Under the pieces are notes generated by a model that was given only the letters and a program-made list of their open reading frames with translations, ran no database searches and had not been told where the DNA came from. This document shows, piece by piece, positions 36,758 to 46,384 of a DNA stretch of 64,000 nt. Position 1 is the stretch's first letter. Every line of letters begins with the position of its first letter. A program made the translations under genes and the position numbers. This stretch comes from Salegentibacter salinarum (GTDB lineage: Bacteria > Bacteroidota > Bacteroidia > Flavobacteriales > Flavobacteriaceae): the NCBI RefSeq assembly GCF_900168115.1, contig NZ_FUZC01000004.1, forward strand, positions 186,001 to 250,000, given 5' to 3'.

Positions 36758-37210
36758 TTAAAATCCGTTATTTACATAGACGATTCCTATTAGTATACAG
36801 GAAATTAAAAAGAGAACCCCTACGACAATCTTCAGTATATCCTCAATTTTTTCATATTTCCCGGCACTTTTTCGGTACAGTTCTATCTTTTCCAATTCTA
36901 CTTGATTAAAATAATCAGCCTTTTGTAATCGAGTTTTTCTGGCAAATTCATGGGAAACTATTGCCACCACTAATCCCAATAAAAAAAGACTGGCAGCCAC
37001 ACTAAGCAGGATGCGGCTCATAAAGGATTGATATAATTGGTAAGTACCCTGACTTGTATAAAGCCCAATTCCTGAAATGATGAAGAACATAATATAAATT
37101 CGTCGTTCAAAGAATCCCGATTCTTGGTGATAGTGTAATATTAAAAGGTTGCGCATCTCCTGAACTCGTTTTGGTTCTAATGCCTCAAGTTGTTCTCTAT
37201 CCGGTTTCAT
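36758..37210 (-). CDS. Small membrane protein, three predicted helices
   Basis: This 150-residue protein has hydrophobic segments at about 38-55, 67-90 and 127-147 and a charged cytosolic loop between the second and third (about 92-125, rich in Lys and Glu). I do not recognise the family. It is isolated, with a strong hairpin (37259-37287) upstream and the wrecked Fic gene downstream. In a defence-rich island a membrane protein can be an effector, but nothing shows that here. Confidence 0.6.
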   Translation of the reverse strand: MKPDREQLEALEPKRVQEMRNLLILHYHQESGFFERRIYIMFFIISGIGLYTSQGTYQLYQSFMSRILLSVAASLFLLGLVVAIVSHEFARKTRLQKADYFNQVELEKIELYRKSAGKYEKIEDILKIVVGVLFLISCILIGIVYVNNGF

Positions 37211-37258
37211 AATGCATATTTACAAAAAAAAACACGAAATGAATCTGAGTGGGTAATT

Positions 37259-37287
37259 CAAGATGTGTGCCTGTGGGCACAATCTTG
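37259..37287. repeat. Strong hairpin between two minus-strand genes
   Basis: CAAGATGTGTGCC (37259-37271) and GGGCACAATCTTG (37275-37287) pair almost fully around a TGT loop. No T-run follows on the minus strand, so simple Rho-independent termination is doubtful. It could be a recombination or RNA structure element. Confidence 0.45.
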
Positions 37288-37373
37288 ATTGCTCCCGATG
37301 GTCGCAATAAAAAAAGAGAGGTTTAAGGGGAAGTTCAGGTTATTTAGATATTTTCTCTAAAATTAAATAAAAC

Positions 37374-38159
37374 TTACTCTAAAAGTTGGTAGCTATAATA
37401 GCTTTGATTATCCCAGGTGATAATACTCAAAGAATTTCCATCATCTCGATTTAGATTTTCCTGAGTAAACATTTCAAACTGTTCTACAGCTTCTATTAAA
37501 GCGGTCTCATTTTCATAAATAAAATAACGGGAAGAAGTGTTATTCCAGTTTCCTGATGAACTATCAGGATATGGAGTTCTTCCATTTTCAGGAAAGGTAT
37601 ATGATGATAATGATGGCACATCATCCAGTTTCTCTAAGAAATTGGCACACAACTCTGTTTGTTCTAAATTAGTACCGCAAACTACAGCGAAGGAATTTTC
37701 AGGATATCTGAAGGTAATGGGGTTTATCAAATCAGTAAACTCGGTAGTTCGGGGAAGAATTTCAATTAGTTCTGTATTGATATTTACTTCGTAAGTATCA
37801 GTTTGATCGCCACGAACAATTTTAAGCTCTCGCGTGGTTTCTGGTAATTCCAAAGTGCCAATGGCTGGACCAAAAGCAGTCAAACATATACCTGGCTTAT
37901 GAATATTATTTATTATAACCGTCATTTCATCTTTCTCAAAACTTTTAGAAAAATCAATCTTATAATTGAAACAAGGATAAATTTCAGAGGTTCGAAGAGT
38001 TAATTTTAAGATCGGTAAGCTTTGATCATTACCGGAATAGACCTCTTCTGGATAGAGTTCTATATCAGTGGCAAGAATTTCATCATCAATAATTGTAGTT
38101 TCCTCAGGTTCACAGGATACTAAAATAAAAATGAATAATAATATGCGTAATGGTTTCAT
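37374..38159 (-). CDS. Lipoprotein of unknown function
   Basis: This 261-residue lipoprotein begins MKPLRILLFIFILVSCEPEE, with lipobox LVSC at Cys16. I start it at the Met at 38159; an upstream Met (38174) adds five residues with no signal value. The mature part is acidic and beta-rich with four further cysteines (CFNY, CLTAF, VVCG, ELCAN) that could form disulfides. No domain is recognised. It lies alone, followed on its right by about 900 bp without a gene. Confidence 0.7.
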   Translation of the reverse strand: MKPLRILLFIFILVSCEPEETTIIDDEILATDIELYPEEVYSGNDQSLPILKLTLRTSEIYPCFNYKIDFSKSFEKDEMTVIINNIHKPGICLTAFGPAIGTLELPETTRELKIVRGDQTDTYEVNINTELIEILPRTTEFTDLINPITFRYPENSFAVVCGTNLEQTELCANFLEKLDDVPSLSSYTFPENGRTPYPDSSSGNWNNTSSRYFIYENETALIEAVEQFEMFTQENLNRDDGNSLSIITWDNQSYYSYQLLE

Positions 38160-38174
38160 ATTTAATAGATGCAA

Positions 38175-39075
38175 AAAGGAGCAAATGGTTGCGTTAAATT
38201 CTAAAAAATGGAATCAGTTGAGAAATTAATAAAATTTAGAACCAATATAGACTTAAACTTTATTTACTTTTTTCATCGCCATCGCATTACCTTTTGATGC
38301 TCCTTAATCCTTAAGCTTTGAAATTATAGAGGAGCTATAAATAGCAAAGCGGTTTATGCGCTCCGATTAATTTCAAAGGTTGTTTTTTAGCAGAAAAAGG
38401 TAAGGTGAAGTAAGAAGTATTTTAAAGCAATTCTGAAATCCTGATCGGTGAATTTTAGTTGCTTGCAAGGCGGACTTGAGCAAAAAAGCTTAAATGTATC
38501 TCTCTTATTAAGATTTTGCCTCAAAGCTTTTTGGCTCGTGTCCAAGACATTTGTAATGAACCTCTTTTGCTGAAATGAAGCTTTTGCGAAGTGGAAGTAA
38601 AAGTGGTGAATGGATGGGTTAATCCATTTTTCCGTGAAAAAATTACCGCTATTACTGGCTTTGGAAATTTTTTTCGTGAAAAATTATTTTCAAATTTTCA
38701 GAACTAAAATAATTTAATCTCATTTAGAATCAAAAAGCCCTAAAATTTACGAAAATGACTACCCAACACAGTGTAGCGTGTTACCCTCTTGCTGTCATTT
38801 TCATTTATAAATATTTTTCTTTCTCAGGCACTAAATAGTTAGTATTTAAATATCTAAATTAATTAGAAAGATTATTAATAAGTTTGTCATAGTTTTAACC
38901 ATAAGACCAATTTATACGAAATCGTTAGTAAAGAAGTAGATTTTGTGATTTATTTATATTGGCTGATATAACGCTTAATATTCTCATTTTTAAAAATGTG
39001 ACCTCTAAAATTTTCCGTTTTTGATTAAAAATTTTGATTTTCTTGAATTCCTAATGAGACTTAAGAAAAGTGTTC
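38175..39075. other. Gene-free stretch, 0.9 kb, with one hairpin
   Basis: No ORF with coding character is visible on either strand. The only structured element is a 9-bp perfect hairpin (38751-38802) whose terminal motif recurs at 44503-44564. The sequence is unlike the compact chromosomal spacing outside the island and probably holds decayed DNA. Confidence 0.5.
38751..38802. repeat. Hairpin with CTCTTGCT motif, copy 1
   Basis: GAAAATGAC (38751-38759) pairs perfectly with GTCATTTTC (38794-38802). Inside, AACAC and GTGTT can form a second stem, and CTCTTGCT stands at 38786-38793. A related hairpin with the same CTCTTGCT next to the right arm lies at 44503-44564. Confidence 0.5.
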
Positions 39076-42000
39076 TCATTTACTATTTAATATTAGCTGA
39101 TGAGTTTCCTTAATTGGACCACTTACAATTCTAAGAAAATAATTTCGATTTTTAAATCCTGATACATTTAATCTATATTCACCCATTAAATTCCTTCGTC
39201 GAAAAATTTTAGTTTTTACTAATTTACCCTGAAAATTATATAGTAACAAAGTTATTTCATTTGACATATTTTGGGATAAGGCCTGTCCCGATTGCATATT
39301 AGATTTTGAGGAAATATCATTTACAACAACAGTTTTATTCTCAACAGGATTGGGGGCCACCGTAAAGAAAGGGTCAGGACCACTACCACCTATTTGGAGA
39401 GAAACAAAATAGTTATGGGAACAGTTCCCATTATCAGCGGTGACAGTAAAGAAATAATTCCCCTCAATATTCCGATCGAACTCAACAGTGTTATTATTAA
39501 GATTCCACCAATTTAATGAGGCTGCTCCACTCCAAGTTAAAGTAGTGTTTGGAGTATCTGAAAACACTGAAAAACTACCTTTTGCAGTATAAGAAGTAGA
39601 AAAATTAAAACTGCCACCCATGTAATTTTTATTTCCATTCGAATCTATTGTATAAATATCTGGTTTCCCTAAGTTGATTGTGATACTAGAAGTTTTAGTT
39701 CCACAATCACTATTTTCAATTTCTGCGGTAAGTTTTATCCTACCTTGGCCTTCACTATTTACGGTTACTTCATTCCCATCTGGTTCAATCGATGCAATTG
39801 ACGTATTAGAAATTGACCAGTTTACATTTTCGGCGGGAAAGGAATATATTGCTGAACCTTCACATATTCCTTCAGGTCCAGAAATCTCTAAATCAATACA
39901 GAAATTCGAACAATCTGTAACATTGTCAGAAAGGTTTTCACCCTTTATTTCTTTTGCCAACCAACCGCCATTAGTTGAAAAAAGTTCTAGATGTTTTTGA
40001 TTGAAATTATTTATAGTAACAATAGAACCATTAGTTTGTTCAAAGCTATTAATAACAAACGGTGTATCCCTATAGGAAGAAATAAAGTTTGTAAAAGGAG
40101 AATCTTTAGGAGATACTGGGGGAGAATCAACTCCATAGGATTTTAAAAAGTCGGCACTATTTAAGTTAGCATCTCCCTTACCTATATCCAAAGCACTTAC
40201 CGTGGGTACAAATGAAAAATCAGGATCGCTATTCACGATTACATTTAAATTGTATAAAACATTTGATTCATTTTGTGTAGAACTTTGAATCCCCGTTGAA
40301 AATACACCACCTGGAAAATAATCATACGATAATATATTTGAAGGGGAAGTATAACTTTCATTGGTAATAGTTGTATTTATATTGATCAAAAACAATAACT
40401 TTTTGGTAAACGTTATATTGCCACTATAAACTTGCTCAGAACCACCAAAGTTAGGTAGGGAATTTATATTAATATCAGCATTTAATCTACTACTTCCTGT
40501 CAGTAATCCGGTTAAAAACCCTAATTCACCTGTAAAACTATTAAGTGTCAAAAAAAATGTTGCATTGGTTGCATTCCCCAATAATGTGAAAGTTGAAAGT
40601 ACATCGGTTAACCAGCCACTTTTAATTTGCCCATCCATAGAAAGTAAATTACCCCCTGGTGTAAAGCCCTGTGTTTCTGCACATTGATTACCATTTGATA
40701 TTGCAACATTCCTAGTTTGTCCAGGATAACCCATACCTTGAAGTTCAGCTTGCCATTGATCGAACAAATTATTTTCGATTTGGAAGTTTTCATCTAAACG
40801 GTTAACCAACAACTGTCTTGCTGCAGGTTGATCTATGAGTTCCAGATAATCTGAAACCGCCACCCCATCATTAAACAAGGGTACTACTAATTCCCCCGCC
40901 AAAAGTTGGAAAGGGGATTGAACATACTGTTTATTTGCGTGCCTGGCCGCAGCCTGGTAGCCCAATGGTACGTTTGCACCAAGGTGGGGAGCGTCCTGGC
41001 TTATGTACGTACGAGTCTCGTGTGAAACGCCCTCGTCTTCCATATTTTTTAAAGCATAACGAGCAATAAGGCCACCCATACTTTGGCCAATGACCACATT
41101 TTCTTCCTCACCGGTTTTTTCTTCATTTACCCATTCAATTACTTCTTTTAAAACCAAAGCGTTGCGTTGTAAATAATCGGTGCCATTGCTCCAGTTGACA
41201 TAAATAATATCATATTCCTGGTCGTTGTCGTTCAAATTTGGACTACCAGTAACAATATCAATTAGATTACCACTTGTAGACGATAGAACTTCCCTTGAAA
41301 AATCTCGTAAATCCGTAGCTCCATATGGCTCTTCCGGCGAAGTAACATTCCCGGGGTCAAAGCCCTCAACCACAATAAGGGGTTTTCTAATTTCACCAAT
41401 GGTATTTCCATAGTTTACTAAAACGGTGGCGCTCCCATATTTTCCAAGGTATTGTTCTATGGCCTGGATATTTAAGGTGTCCACACCTAGGCCATCGCCA
41501 ATTTGTTGTTTTGAGAAACTTTTGACTCCATAGGGTACGGCCTGGATACCTTCTTCTACCGCAATTTTTGAATGGCTGTACAAAGTTTCCCCGGTATTGA
41601 GTACTAGCTTATAATCCCAAACTTTTTCCCCGGCACTACTGTATTGAACGTTCACCGCCTGGCCAGAAGTCATGTTTCTATAGCCTTGCCCATCATTAAA
41701 ATCTACCTGTACAGATTGTATCTCATTGGGGTTGTTAGAATACCATAGGTTTTGAGGCAATTGCACCCTGAAATCTAAATTTCTATAGGTAATTATGGAA
41801 GGAGCAAGCGCGAAGGCAACTTTTTCTTCATAAGGATCCTGCCAATTGCCATTATTATACCTGTCGCTTATTTTATTGTTGTTTATATTTATTTTATTTG
41901 GGTATGCATCATCCAGAAACTTAGAATACCGATAAAAAAGCCCGCTCAGGATAATAATACCTTTTTCTCGCTCTTGTTCCCAGTTATCGGTGAAATCTTC

Positions 42001-42294
42001 ATATTGCACGAAACCCTGGTTGCTGGTGTTTACCCGGGAAAATAGTAATGTTTTGTAGATTTGTTTTAAGGTGCCGGGGTGTACATAAGAGCTGTCGCTA
42101 ACTGTGCCATCAAAAGCATCCAGGGCGGTAAATTCCATGGCAAAATCACGGAGAAGGCCATGGGGCACCCGATTCATTTCCAGGTTTTCAAAGGTCGTTT
42201 GCATTTGCGTGCCAAAAGAGGTATTGACCTCCTGCTGAGCAGCAAGGTTAAAAGCGCAAAATAAGATAAGTAGGTTAAGTAGTTTTATTTTCAT
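39076..42294 (-). CDS. Secreted alpha/beta hydrolase (PGAP1/lipase-like) with type IX sorting domain
   Basis: This is a 1072-residue exported protein. A signal peptide (1-19, ending LAAQ) is followed by an N-terminal beta-rich region and an alpha/beta hydrolase core (about 280-560). The core has nucleophile elbow GQSMGGLIARYAL (Ser near 404) and DAPHLGANVP after it, as in PGAP1-like and triacylglycerol lipases. Residues about 800-975 hold Ig-like/PKD-type strands. The last 85 residues (FFTVAPNPVENK ... LLLYNFQGKLV ... YFLRIVSG) are a type A T9SS sorting domain. It is thus sent to the surface or outside by the gliding secretion system. It is transcribed after a small lipoprotein gene 35 bp upstream. 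The substrate is unknown, perhaps lipid esters. Confidence 0.88.
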   Translation of the reverse strand: MKIKLLNLLILFCAFNLAAQQEVNTSFGTQMQTTFENLEMNRVPHGLLRDFAMEFTALDAFDGTVSDSSYVHPGTLKQIYKTLLFSRVNTSNQGFVQYEDFTDNWEQEREKGIIILSGLFYRYSKFLDDAYPNKININNNKISDRYNNGNWQDPYEEKVAFALAPSIITYRNLDFRVQLPQNLWYSNNPNEIQSVQVDFNDGQGYRNMTSGQAVNVQYSSAGEKVWDYKLVLNTGETLYSHSKIAVEEGIQAVPYGVKSFSKQQIGDGLGVDTLNIQAIEQYLGKYGSATVLVNYGNTIGEIRKPLIVVEGFDPGNVTSPEEPYGATDLRDFSREVLSSTSGNLIDIVTGSPNLNDNDQEYDIIYVNWSNGTDYLQRNALVLKEVIEWVNEEKTGEEENVVIGQSMGGLIARYALKNMEDEGVSHETRTYISQDAPHLGANVPLGYQAAARHANKQYVQSPFQLLAGELVVPLFNDGVAVSDYLELIDQPAARQLLVNRLDENFQIENNLFDQWQAELQGMGYPGQTRNVAISNGNQCAETQGFTPGGNLLSMDGQIKSGWLTDVLSTFTLLGNATNATFFLTLNSFTGELGFLTGLLTGSSRLNADININSLPNFGGSEQVYSGNITFTKKLLFLININTTITNESYTSPSNILSYDYFPGGVFSTGIQSSTQNESNVLYNLNVIVNSDPDFSFVPTVSALDIGKGDANLNSADFLKSYGVDSPPVSPKDSPFTNFISSYRDTPFVINSFEQTNGSIVTINNFNQKHLELFSTNGGWLAKEIKGENLSDNVTDCSNFCIDLEISGPEGICEGSAIYSFPAENVNWSISNTSIASIEPDGNEVTVNSEGQGRIKLTAEIENSDCGTKTSSITINLGKPDIYTIDSNGNKNYMGGSFNFSTSYTAKGSFSVFSDTPNTTLTWSGAASLNWWNLNNNTVEFDRNIEGNYFFTVTADNGNCSHNYFVSLQIGGSGPDPFFTVAPNPVENKTVVVNDISSKSNMQSGQALSQNMSNEITLLLYNFQGKLVKTKIFRRRNLMGEYRLNVSGFKNRNYFLRIVSGPIKETHQLILNSK

Positions 42295-42329
42295 AGGTAT
42301 TTGGTATTGTTTGTTAAACTGTATTATCT

Positions 42330-42875
42330 TTAATAACGTACATCAAATCTCCCTTCCCGTATTTCAACTATCTCCCCCTCTTCGTTCACAGCATCAAACC
42401 AAAATTCACCACTGATAATTGCACTTTCTTCATCTAATCGAGAAAATATAAACTCTCCCTTTATAGTATTTGTAGTAACAAATGCATCAACAAAACCAGC
42501 ATCTAATAAATAAAAAGCAGAGGTACTTATTTCATTTAATTCGCTAAGGGTATAAGTTTCCCCTTCTTTAAGAGACTCATTTTTTGATTCAATTTGTACA
42601 GTTCTTTGAAATTCACCGGTTGTTCTATCTGTTAATGATAGGCTAAAGATATATTTTCCTTCATTGAGAATATACTGTGCTTTTAACATAGAACCGCTGT
42701 TCAAACTTCCTCCCTTTGGCAAAAGAACCTCTCCATCAACCAAGCAACCGGCGGTGTTTGCACCGGTTTTGGTGGCTTCGGGCAGTTGTTCTTCTGGGGA
42801 TAGATCATTTTCTTTATCGCAAGCGTTTCCCGTAAAGAGAAAAAGGACAATGAGGAGTTTTATATATAGTTTCAT
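42330..42875 (-). CDS. Small lipoprotein of unknown function (DUF6252-like)
   Basis: This 181-residue lipoprotein has a lipobox LFTGNAC at Cys19 and an acidic linker. Its beta-rich body reads TAGCLVDGEVLLPKGG early and ends in SGEFWFDAVNEEGEIVEIREGRFDVRY. This pattern (CLVDGE near the start, GEFWFDAVNxxGE...GRFDV at the end) recalls small Bacteroidota lipoproteins of the DUF6252 kind. It lies 35 bp before the secreted hydrolase gene on the same strand, so they are co-transcribed and it may act as its surface partner. Confidence 0.75.
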   Translation of the reverse strand: MKLYIKLLIVLFLFTGNACDKENDLSPEEQLPEATKTGANTAGCLVDGEVLLPKGGSLNSGSMLKAQYILNEGKYIFSLSLTDRTTGEFQRTVQIESKNESLKEGETYTLSELNEISTSAFYLLDAGFVDAFVTTNTIKGEFIFSRLDEESAIISGEFWFDAVNEEGEIVEIREGRFDVRY

Positions 42876-42895
42876 AAATAATGAAATTTTAAGTT

Positions 42896-43630
42896 AAATT
42901 ATTAAAAAAGAAGTAACACTATGTTAATTTAAAGTTAACTACAGTAGTTCATCGGATTTTTGTTGGTTTATGGCGGTGAACTTCATGGCGAAATTAATTA
43001 TGTTATGATATAATTATAAAGCTATCATAAGGTTTCTAAAACTTTAATTTTAAAAACTAATTTTCTGGTTGAACCAGTGATTTTTTTAAATTTAATTTAT
43101 ATAGGTATTTAAAGTAAATTGTCTTTGGACATAGGATTCCTCAGCCATAGTCTCAAAAAATAGCCCGAACCTTGTGATTAATCCACACCAAACTCAATTC
43201 TATATTCTGTATCACTTCCTTCTTGCTCCACACGATCATATAGCTGCACATATATTTTCTAAATCCATCCCTAGTAAGAATAAGAAGCCCCTTTTATGTG
43301 GTAATATGAGGGTTTCTTATATAAGATGAAGATTCTTTTAAAAGGTTGCGCCTAATTATCATAAAATTTAAAATAGTGCTTATAGTCCTGCTCGCAATCG
43401 TTCGAAATCCAATGCTATTTTTAGAATCAATCAATCTTGCCTAAACTGGAGTTTTAAAATTTTTAATGGCTTAATTGGTAACCTTTTCAATTGACATTAC
43501 GTTGGCTTAGGCTACTACTTTGTTTATTAACCTCAGGATATACATTATCTGGTGAATGCTTTGTCAAAAACTGTTTGTAGAAGTTGGATCAATTTCATCG
43601 TGTATTTTATTTTCTATATTACTACAATAG
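42896..43630. other. Gene-poor stretch with decayed remnants
   Basis: No intact gene is present. A minus-strand tail of a lost gene reads KIYVQLYDRVEQEGSDTEY and ends with a stop at 43178. The parent is not recognised. Other stretches are AT-rich and stop-filled. The right part merges into a decayed copy of the ORF seen at 46385-46735. Confidence 0.4.
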
Positions 43631-43639
43631 GCTTAAGCG

Positions 43640-43910
43640 TATTTTTAGGAAGTTTGCTATTTACCGGAACTTAATATTATGGTTTCTAAAGTATCATGTA
43701 TTATTATTATGGAGAAGGTGATACATACCTTTACCAGGTTTAAAGTTCGATAATGCCTTCATTACTGTGCTTACCTCGAGTAGGAAAGTTTACGTGTCTT
43801 TTGGGAAAGAGCTTTATAAGTTCTAGAAGAGTATATTCTTAATCATATAAATAAATTACTGGATTTTCTTAATAAGAATGAAAATAAAGAAGAATTCCAT
43901 TAAATTAAAA
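43640..43910 (+). pseudogene. Decayed copy of the integrase-linked small ORF
   Basis: The sequence aligns with the second half of the ORF at 46385-46735: GAACTTAATAT at both, then a stretch reading YYYGEGDTYLYQV here against YY-stop-GEDDTYLSQV there. Both tails are rich in Asp/Asn-Glu-Glu codons, just before the convergent integrase end. Several frameshifts and stops destroy the frame. Its boundaries are approximate. Confidence 0.6.
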
Positions 43911-43949
43911 AGACTTTTAATGGGAATTTCGATAGACCTGATTAACTTT

Positions 43950-44411
43950 TTAGAGATTCAGTATTTTTTTATTCTTCTTCGCCATCGTCTTTTCCAACAT
44001 GCTTTTATCACCGCTGATTTTATTCTCCATCACTCTTGCATAAATCTGTGTTGTGGATAATTCTGTATGCTCTAACAGCTTAGATACAGTCTCAATAGGC
44101 ACCCAATTTGTAACGGCGTGGCAAAAGTGTGTCTCTCGGAATGAAAAGTAATATGCTTTCTCACCTTTGGCGGCTTTCATGATTTCTTTTACATAGGTAT
44201 TCATCTTTTGGTTAGATATCACTGGAAACAAGTATCTATTGATAAGGTAATTGACCTGTTCCTGATATTCTTTTAAAATTATCTCGGCTTTACTAAGTAG
44301 GGATGCTTTCACAGGTTTATTTCTTTAGTACGTATGGTATATATCCTCTTTTCACCGTTCATTCCGTTAATCATATGATCGTTAGTGAGTTCTTTTAACT
44401 TTCTATTTCCA
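43950..44411 (-). pseudogene. Truncated, decayed tyrosine integrase
   Basis: The part from 43950 to 44312 reads as 120 codons closely similar to the C-terminal third of the intact integrase at 46768-48063: ISNQKMNTYVKEIMKAAKG matches VRSNQKMNQYVKEVMKASK, and HTELSTTQIYARVMENK matches HTKLSTTQIYARVLEHK. The catalytic HSARHTFATT is ruined to FRETHFCHAV with a deletion. Upstream similarity continues to about 44411 but with an in-frame stop. The rest of the gene is lost, so it is inactive. Confidence 0.82.
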
Positions 44412-44502
44412 TTGTCGCAATTCTAACCCTGTTTGTGCGGTTTCTCAAGCCATTTGTCGCAAATTTATCTAAAACCCCCTTTTATTGAAAACATAAACTA
44501 CT

Positions 44503-44564
44503 GAAAATGAATAATATAAAAAATGTAACGAGGCTCCGCCCGGTATCCTCTTGCTACTCATTTT
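44503..44564. repeat. Hairpin with CTCTTGCT motif, copy 2
   Basis: AAAATGA (44504-44510) pairs with TCATTTT (44558-44564). CTCTTGCT lies at 44548-44555, just before the right arm as in copy 1 (38786-38793). The pair brackets the secreted hydrolase, its lipoprotein and the ruined integrase. Confidence 0.45.
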
Positions 44565-44571
44565 TTCCCTC

Positions 44572-44597
44572 AAAAGGCAAAACTTCGTGCCTTTTTT
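44572..44597. terminator. Hairpin terminator
   Basis: AAAAGGCA (44572-44579) pairs with TGCCTTTT (44588-44595), followed by TT, with loop AAACTTCG. It has the form of a bidirectional Rho-independent terminator, although no intact gene ends here. It may belong to a lost gene or a small RNA. Confidence 0.5.
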
Positions 44598-44844
44598 AGA
44601 AGTTTAAAAACGGGTTACAATACTAAAACATTAATAGGGACTAAAAGTTATTTGTAAATAAAGGTGATGTTAATTTAGTGTCACTTAAAAATGGAATTTT
44701 CTTTAAAGCTAAAACCTTAAATTAGTTAAGTCTTAAAGTACACTAATTTTAGGTTCGGATATATCGGAATATTGAAAGTTTAGAATAAAAAGCTGGAAAA
44801 ACTCCACAACGAAATATTTATTTTTATATGATATTTAAATTGAA

Positions 44845-45462
44845 ATGAAAAAAGCTTCCTGGATTATACTTGGCGTGCTCTCTATTACTATTGGCTTATA
44901 TCCTATTTTATACTTCTTCATTGACCGGGAATTTGGATTATTAGGAACTAAGTCGGTGGACCTTTTAAGTGATACTTTATGGAATATTATGTTTTATGTA
45001 CATATTTTTCTTGGAGGTCTTGCTTTGTTGATCGGATGGCTGCAATTCAGTAAAAAATTGAGAAGTAGAAATATTAAATTACATAGGGGGATAGGGAAAA
45101 TATATGTTGTTTCTGTTTTAATAAGTGGAATTTGCGGACTTTATATAGCTTTTTTTTCAACTGGAGGAATCACAAGTACAGTTGGCTTTAGCTCACTTGC
45201 CCTTATTTGGATGATCTCAACTTTTCTGGGGTATAAAAGTATAAAAAATGGTAAAATTAAGCTACATGAGGACTTGATGATCTATAGTTATGCTGCGTGT
45301 TTTGCAGCAGTGACATTAAGGTTTTGGCTTCCTATTTTGACGATATTATTAGACGACTTCATTTTTGCATACCGCATTGTTGCCTGGTTGTGTTGGGTGC
45401 CAAATCTATTGGTAGCTTATCTAATTATTAATTATAAAAAGCCAGTTGCCCATACTTTATAA
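44845..45462 (+). CDS. DUF2306 family membrane protein
   Basis: This is a 205-residue integral membrane protein with about six helices. Family marks are HIFLGGLALLIGWLQF in the second helix, a Lys/Arg-rich turn LRSRNIKLHRGIGKIYV, and the paired HEDLMIYSYAACFAAVTLRFWLP. The conserved His residues suggest metal or haem contact, but no function is proven for DUF2306. It stands alone and ends near a bidirectional terminator shared with the outer-membrane protein gene. Confidence 0.85.
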   Translation: MKKASWIILGVLSITIGLYPILYFFIDREFGLLGTKSVDLLSDTLWNIMFYVHIFLGGLALLIGWLQFSKKLRSRNIKLHRGIGKIYVVSVLISGICGLYIAFFSTGGITSTVGFSSLALIWMISTFLGYKSIKNGKIKLHEDLMIYSYAACFAAVTLRFWLPILTILLDDFIFAYRIVAWLCWVPNLLVAYLIINYKKPVAHTL

Positions 45463-45501
45463 AAAAATGCTTGGACATGGTGGTTCATAATCTATAGGTA
45501 T

Positions 45502-45531
45502 AAAAAAAGGAAACTTGCGGCTTCCTTTTTT
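45502..45531. terminator. Bidirectional terminator
   Basis: AAAAAAGGAA (45503-45512) pairs with TTCCTTTTTT (45522-45531) around the loop ACTTGCGGC. It separates the convergent DUF2306 and outer-membrane barrel genes. Confidence 0.75.
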
Positions 45532-45551
45532 CTTAATTTTAATGCAAAGCT

Positions 45552-46109
45552 TTAAAATTTGTAGCCTAAGCCAATACTTAAGGCATTAAATTGAGAATCT
45601 ACCTTTACATTTTCAGTATCAGCAGCGTCTCTAATTTCTTTTGAGAACCTATTTGTAAGCTCTAAGCTATATTTTGCTTCTACGAAAAAATTGGAATTGA
45701 TCTCGTAACCAGCTCCAAAAGCTAAGTCTAATCCAAAAGTGTTAAAAACGTCTACACCACTAATAGAGACATCATCTAATATAAAAGTTGCCTGTGGTCC
45801 GGCGTGAAGATAAAAACCAGAATTTTCGATATAATACTGAGCCAAGACGGGAACTACTAGAAAATTCACTTCATCAGCATTTGCGTAATTTACAGAAGGC
45901 TGTAAATGAAAATTCTCTGATAATGTAAAATCGGCTAAAGCCCCTACATAAAAACCGGATGAATTACCGGATGAAGAAATATTGTCTAAAGAGTTAGAAG
46001 ACTTACCTTCAACATTAGTGTAACCTGCTTGGATTCCGAAATCTACTTCCTGTCCAAAGGAGGCCATACCTGTTAAGATAGCCCCTACCAAAAGTAATTT
46101 TTTAAACAT
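45552..46109 (-). CDS. Outer-membrane beta-barrel (porin-like) protein
   Basis: This is a 185-residue protein. I start it at the Met at 46109 (MFKKLLLVGAILTGMASFGQ), which gives a clean signal peptide; nine more codons upstream add nothing. The mature part is a small barrel of about eight strands: VDFGIQAGYTNVEG first, then LADFTLSENFHLQPSVNYA, YLHAGPQATFIL, LAFGAGYEINSNFFVEAKYSL, and the terminal FNALSIGLGYKF with C-terminal Phe. This fits the OMP_b-brl_2/PorT-like family. The role is unknown. It is monocistronic. Confidence 0.85.
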   Translation of the reverse strand: MFKKLLLVGAILTGMASFGQEVDFGIQAGYTNVEGKSSNSLDNISSSGNSSGFYVGALADFTLSENFHLQPSVNYANADEVNFLVVPVLAQYYIENSGFYLHAGPQATFILDDVSISGVDVFNTFGLDLAFGAGYEINSNFFVEAKYSLELTNRFSKEIRDAADTENVKVDSQFNALSIGLGYKF

Positions 46110-46384
46110 ATTAAATTTATTAAAGATTTGCAGCAAATTTAAATTAAAAATCCAGTAACAAGAAAATATATTAAATAATCGGCAGTATGATTCTTTCTAT
46201 TCCGTTCTAAAGTAATTTTAATGAATTTTAATATGTCATGTATCTTATTGCTTTTGTAAAAAAGTATTGATTGAGACAAATTATCGTAAAATTCTCTAAA
46301 ATTGAACAGAAGATAAAGGCTCCATATTGACATTTATAAGTAATTTCTATTAAATTAGATGTAGGATGTTTAAATTAAAAAACG

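Larger units (their letters stand above)
44412..44844. other. Gene-free stretch with hairpin and terminator
   Basis: There is no ORF with coding character. The stretch holds a hairpin (44503-44564) related to the one at 38751-38802, and a GC-poor but well-formed terminator hairpin (44572-44597). The remaining AT-rich DNA is presumably the promoter region of the next plus-strand gene. Confidence 0.5.

Noticed and set aside
46139-46333. 64-codon minus-strand frame upstream of the outer-membrane barrel gene
   Set aside because: The composition is typical of AT-rich intergenic DNA (Phe, Ile, Leu, Tyr, Asn) and there is no start signal; it more probably holds the promoter region of the barrel gene.
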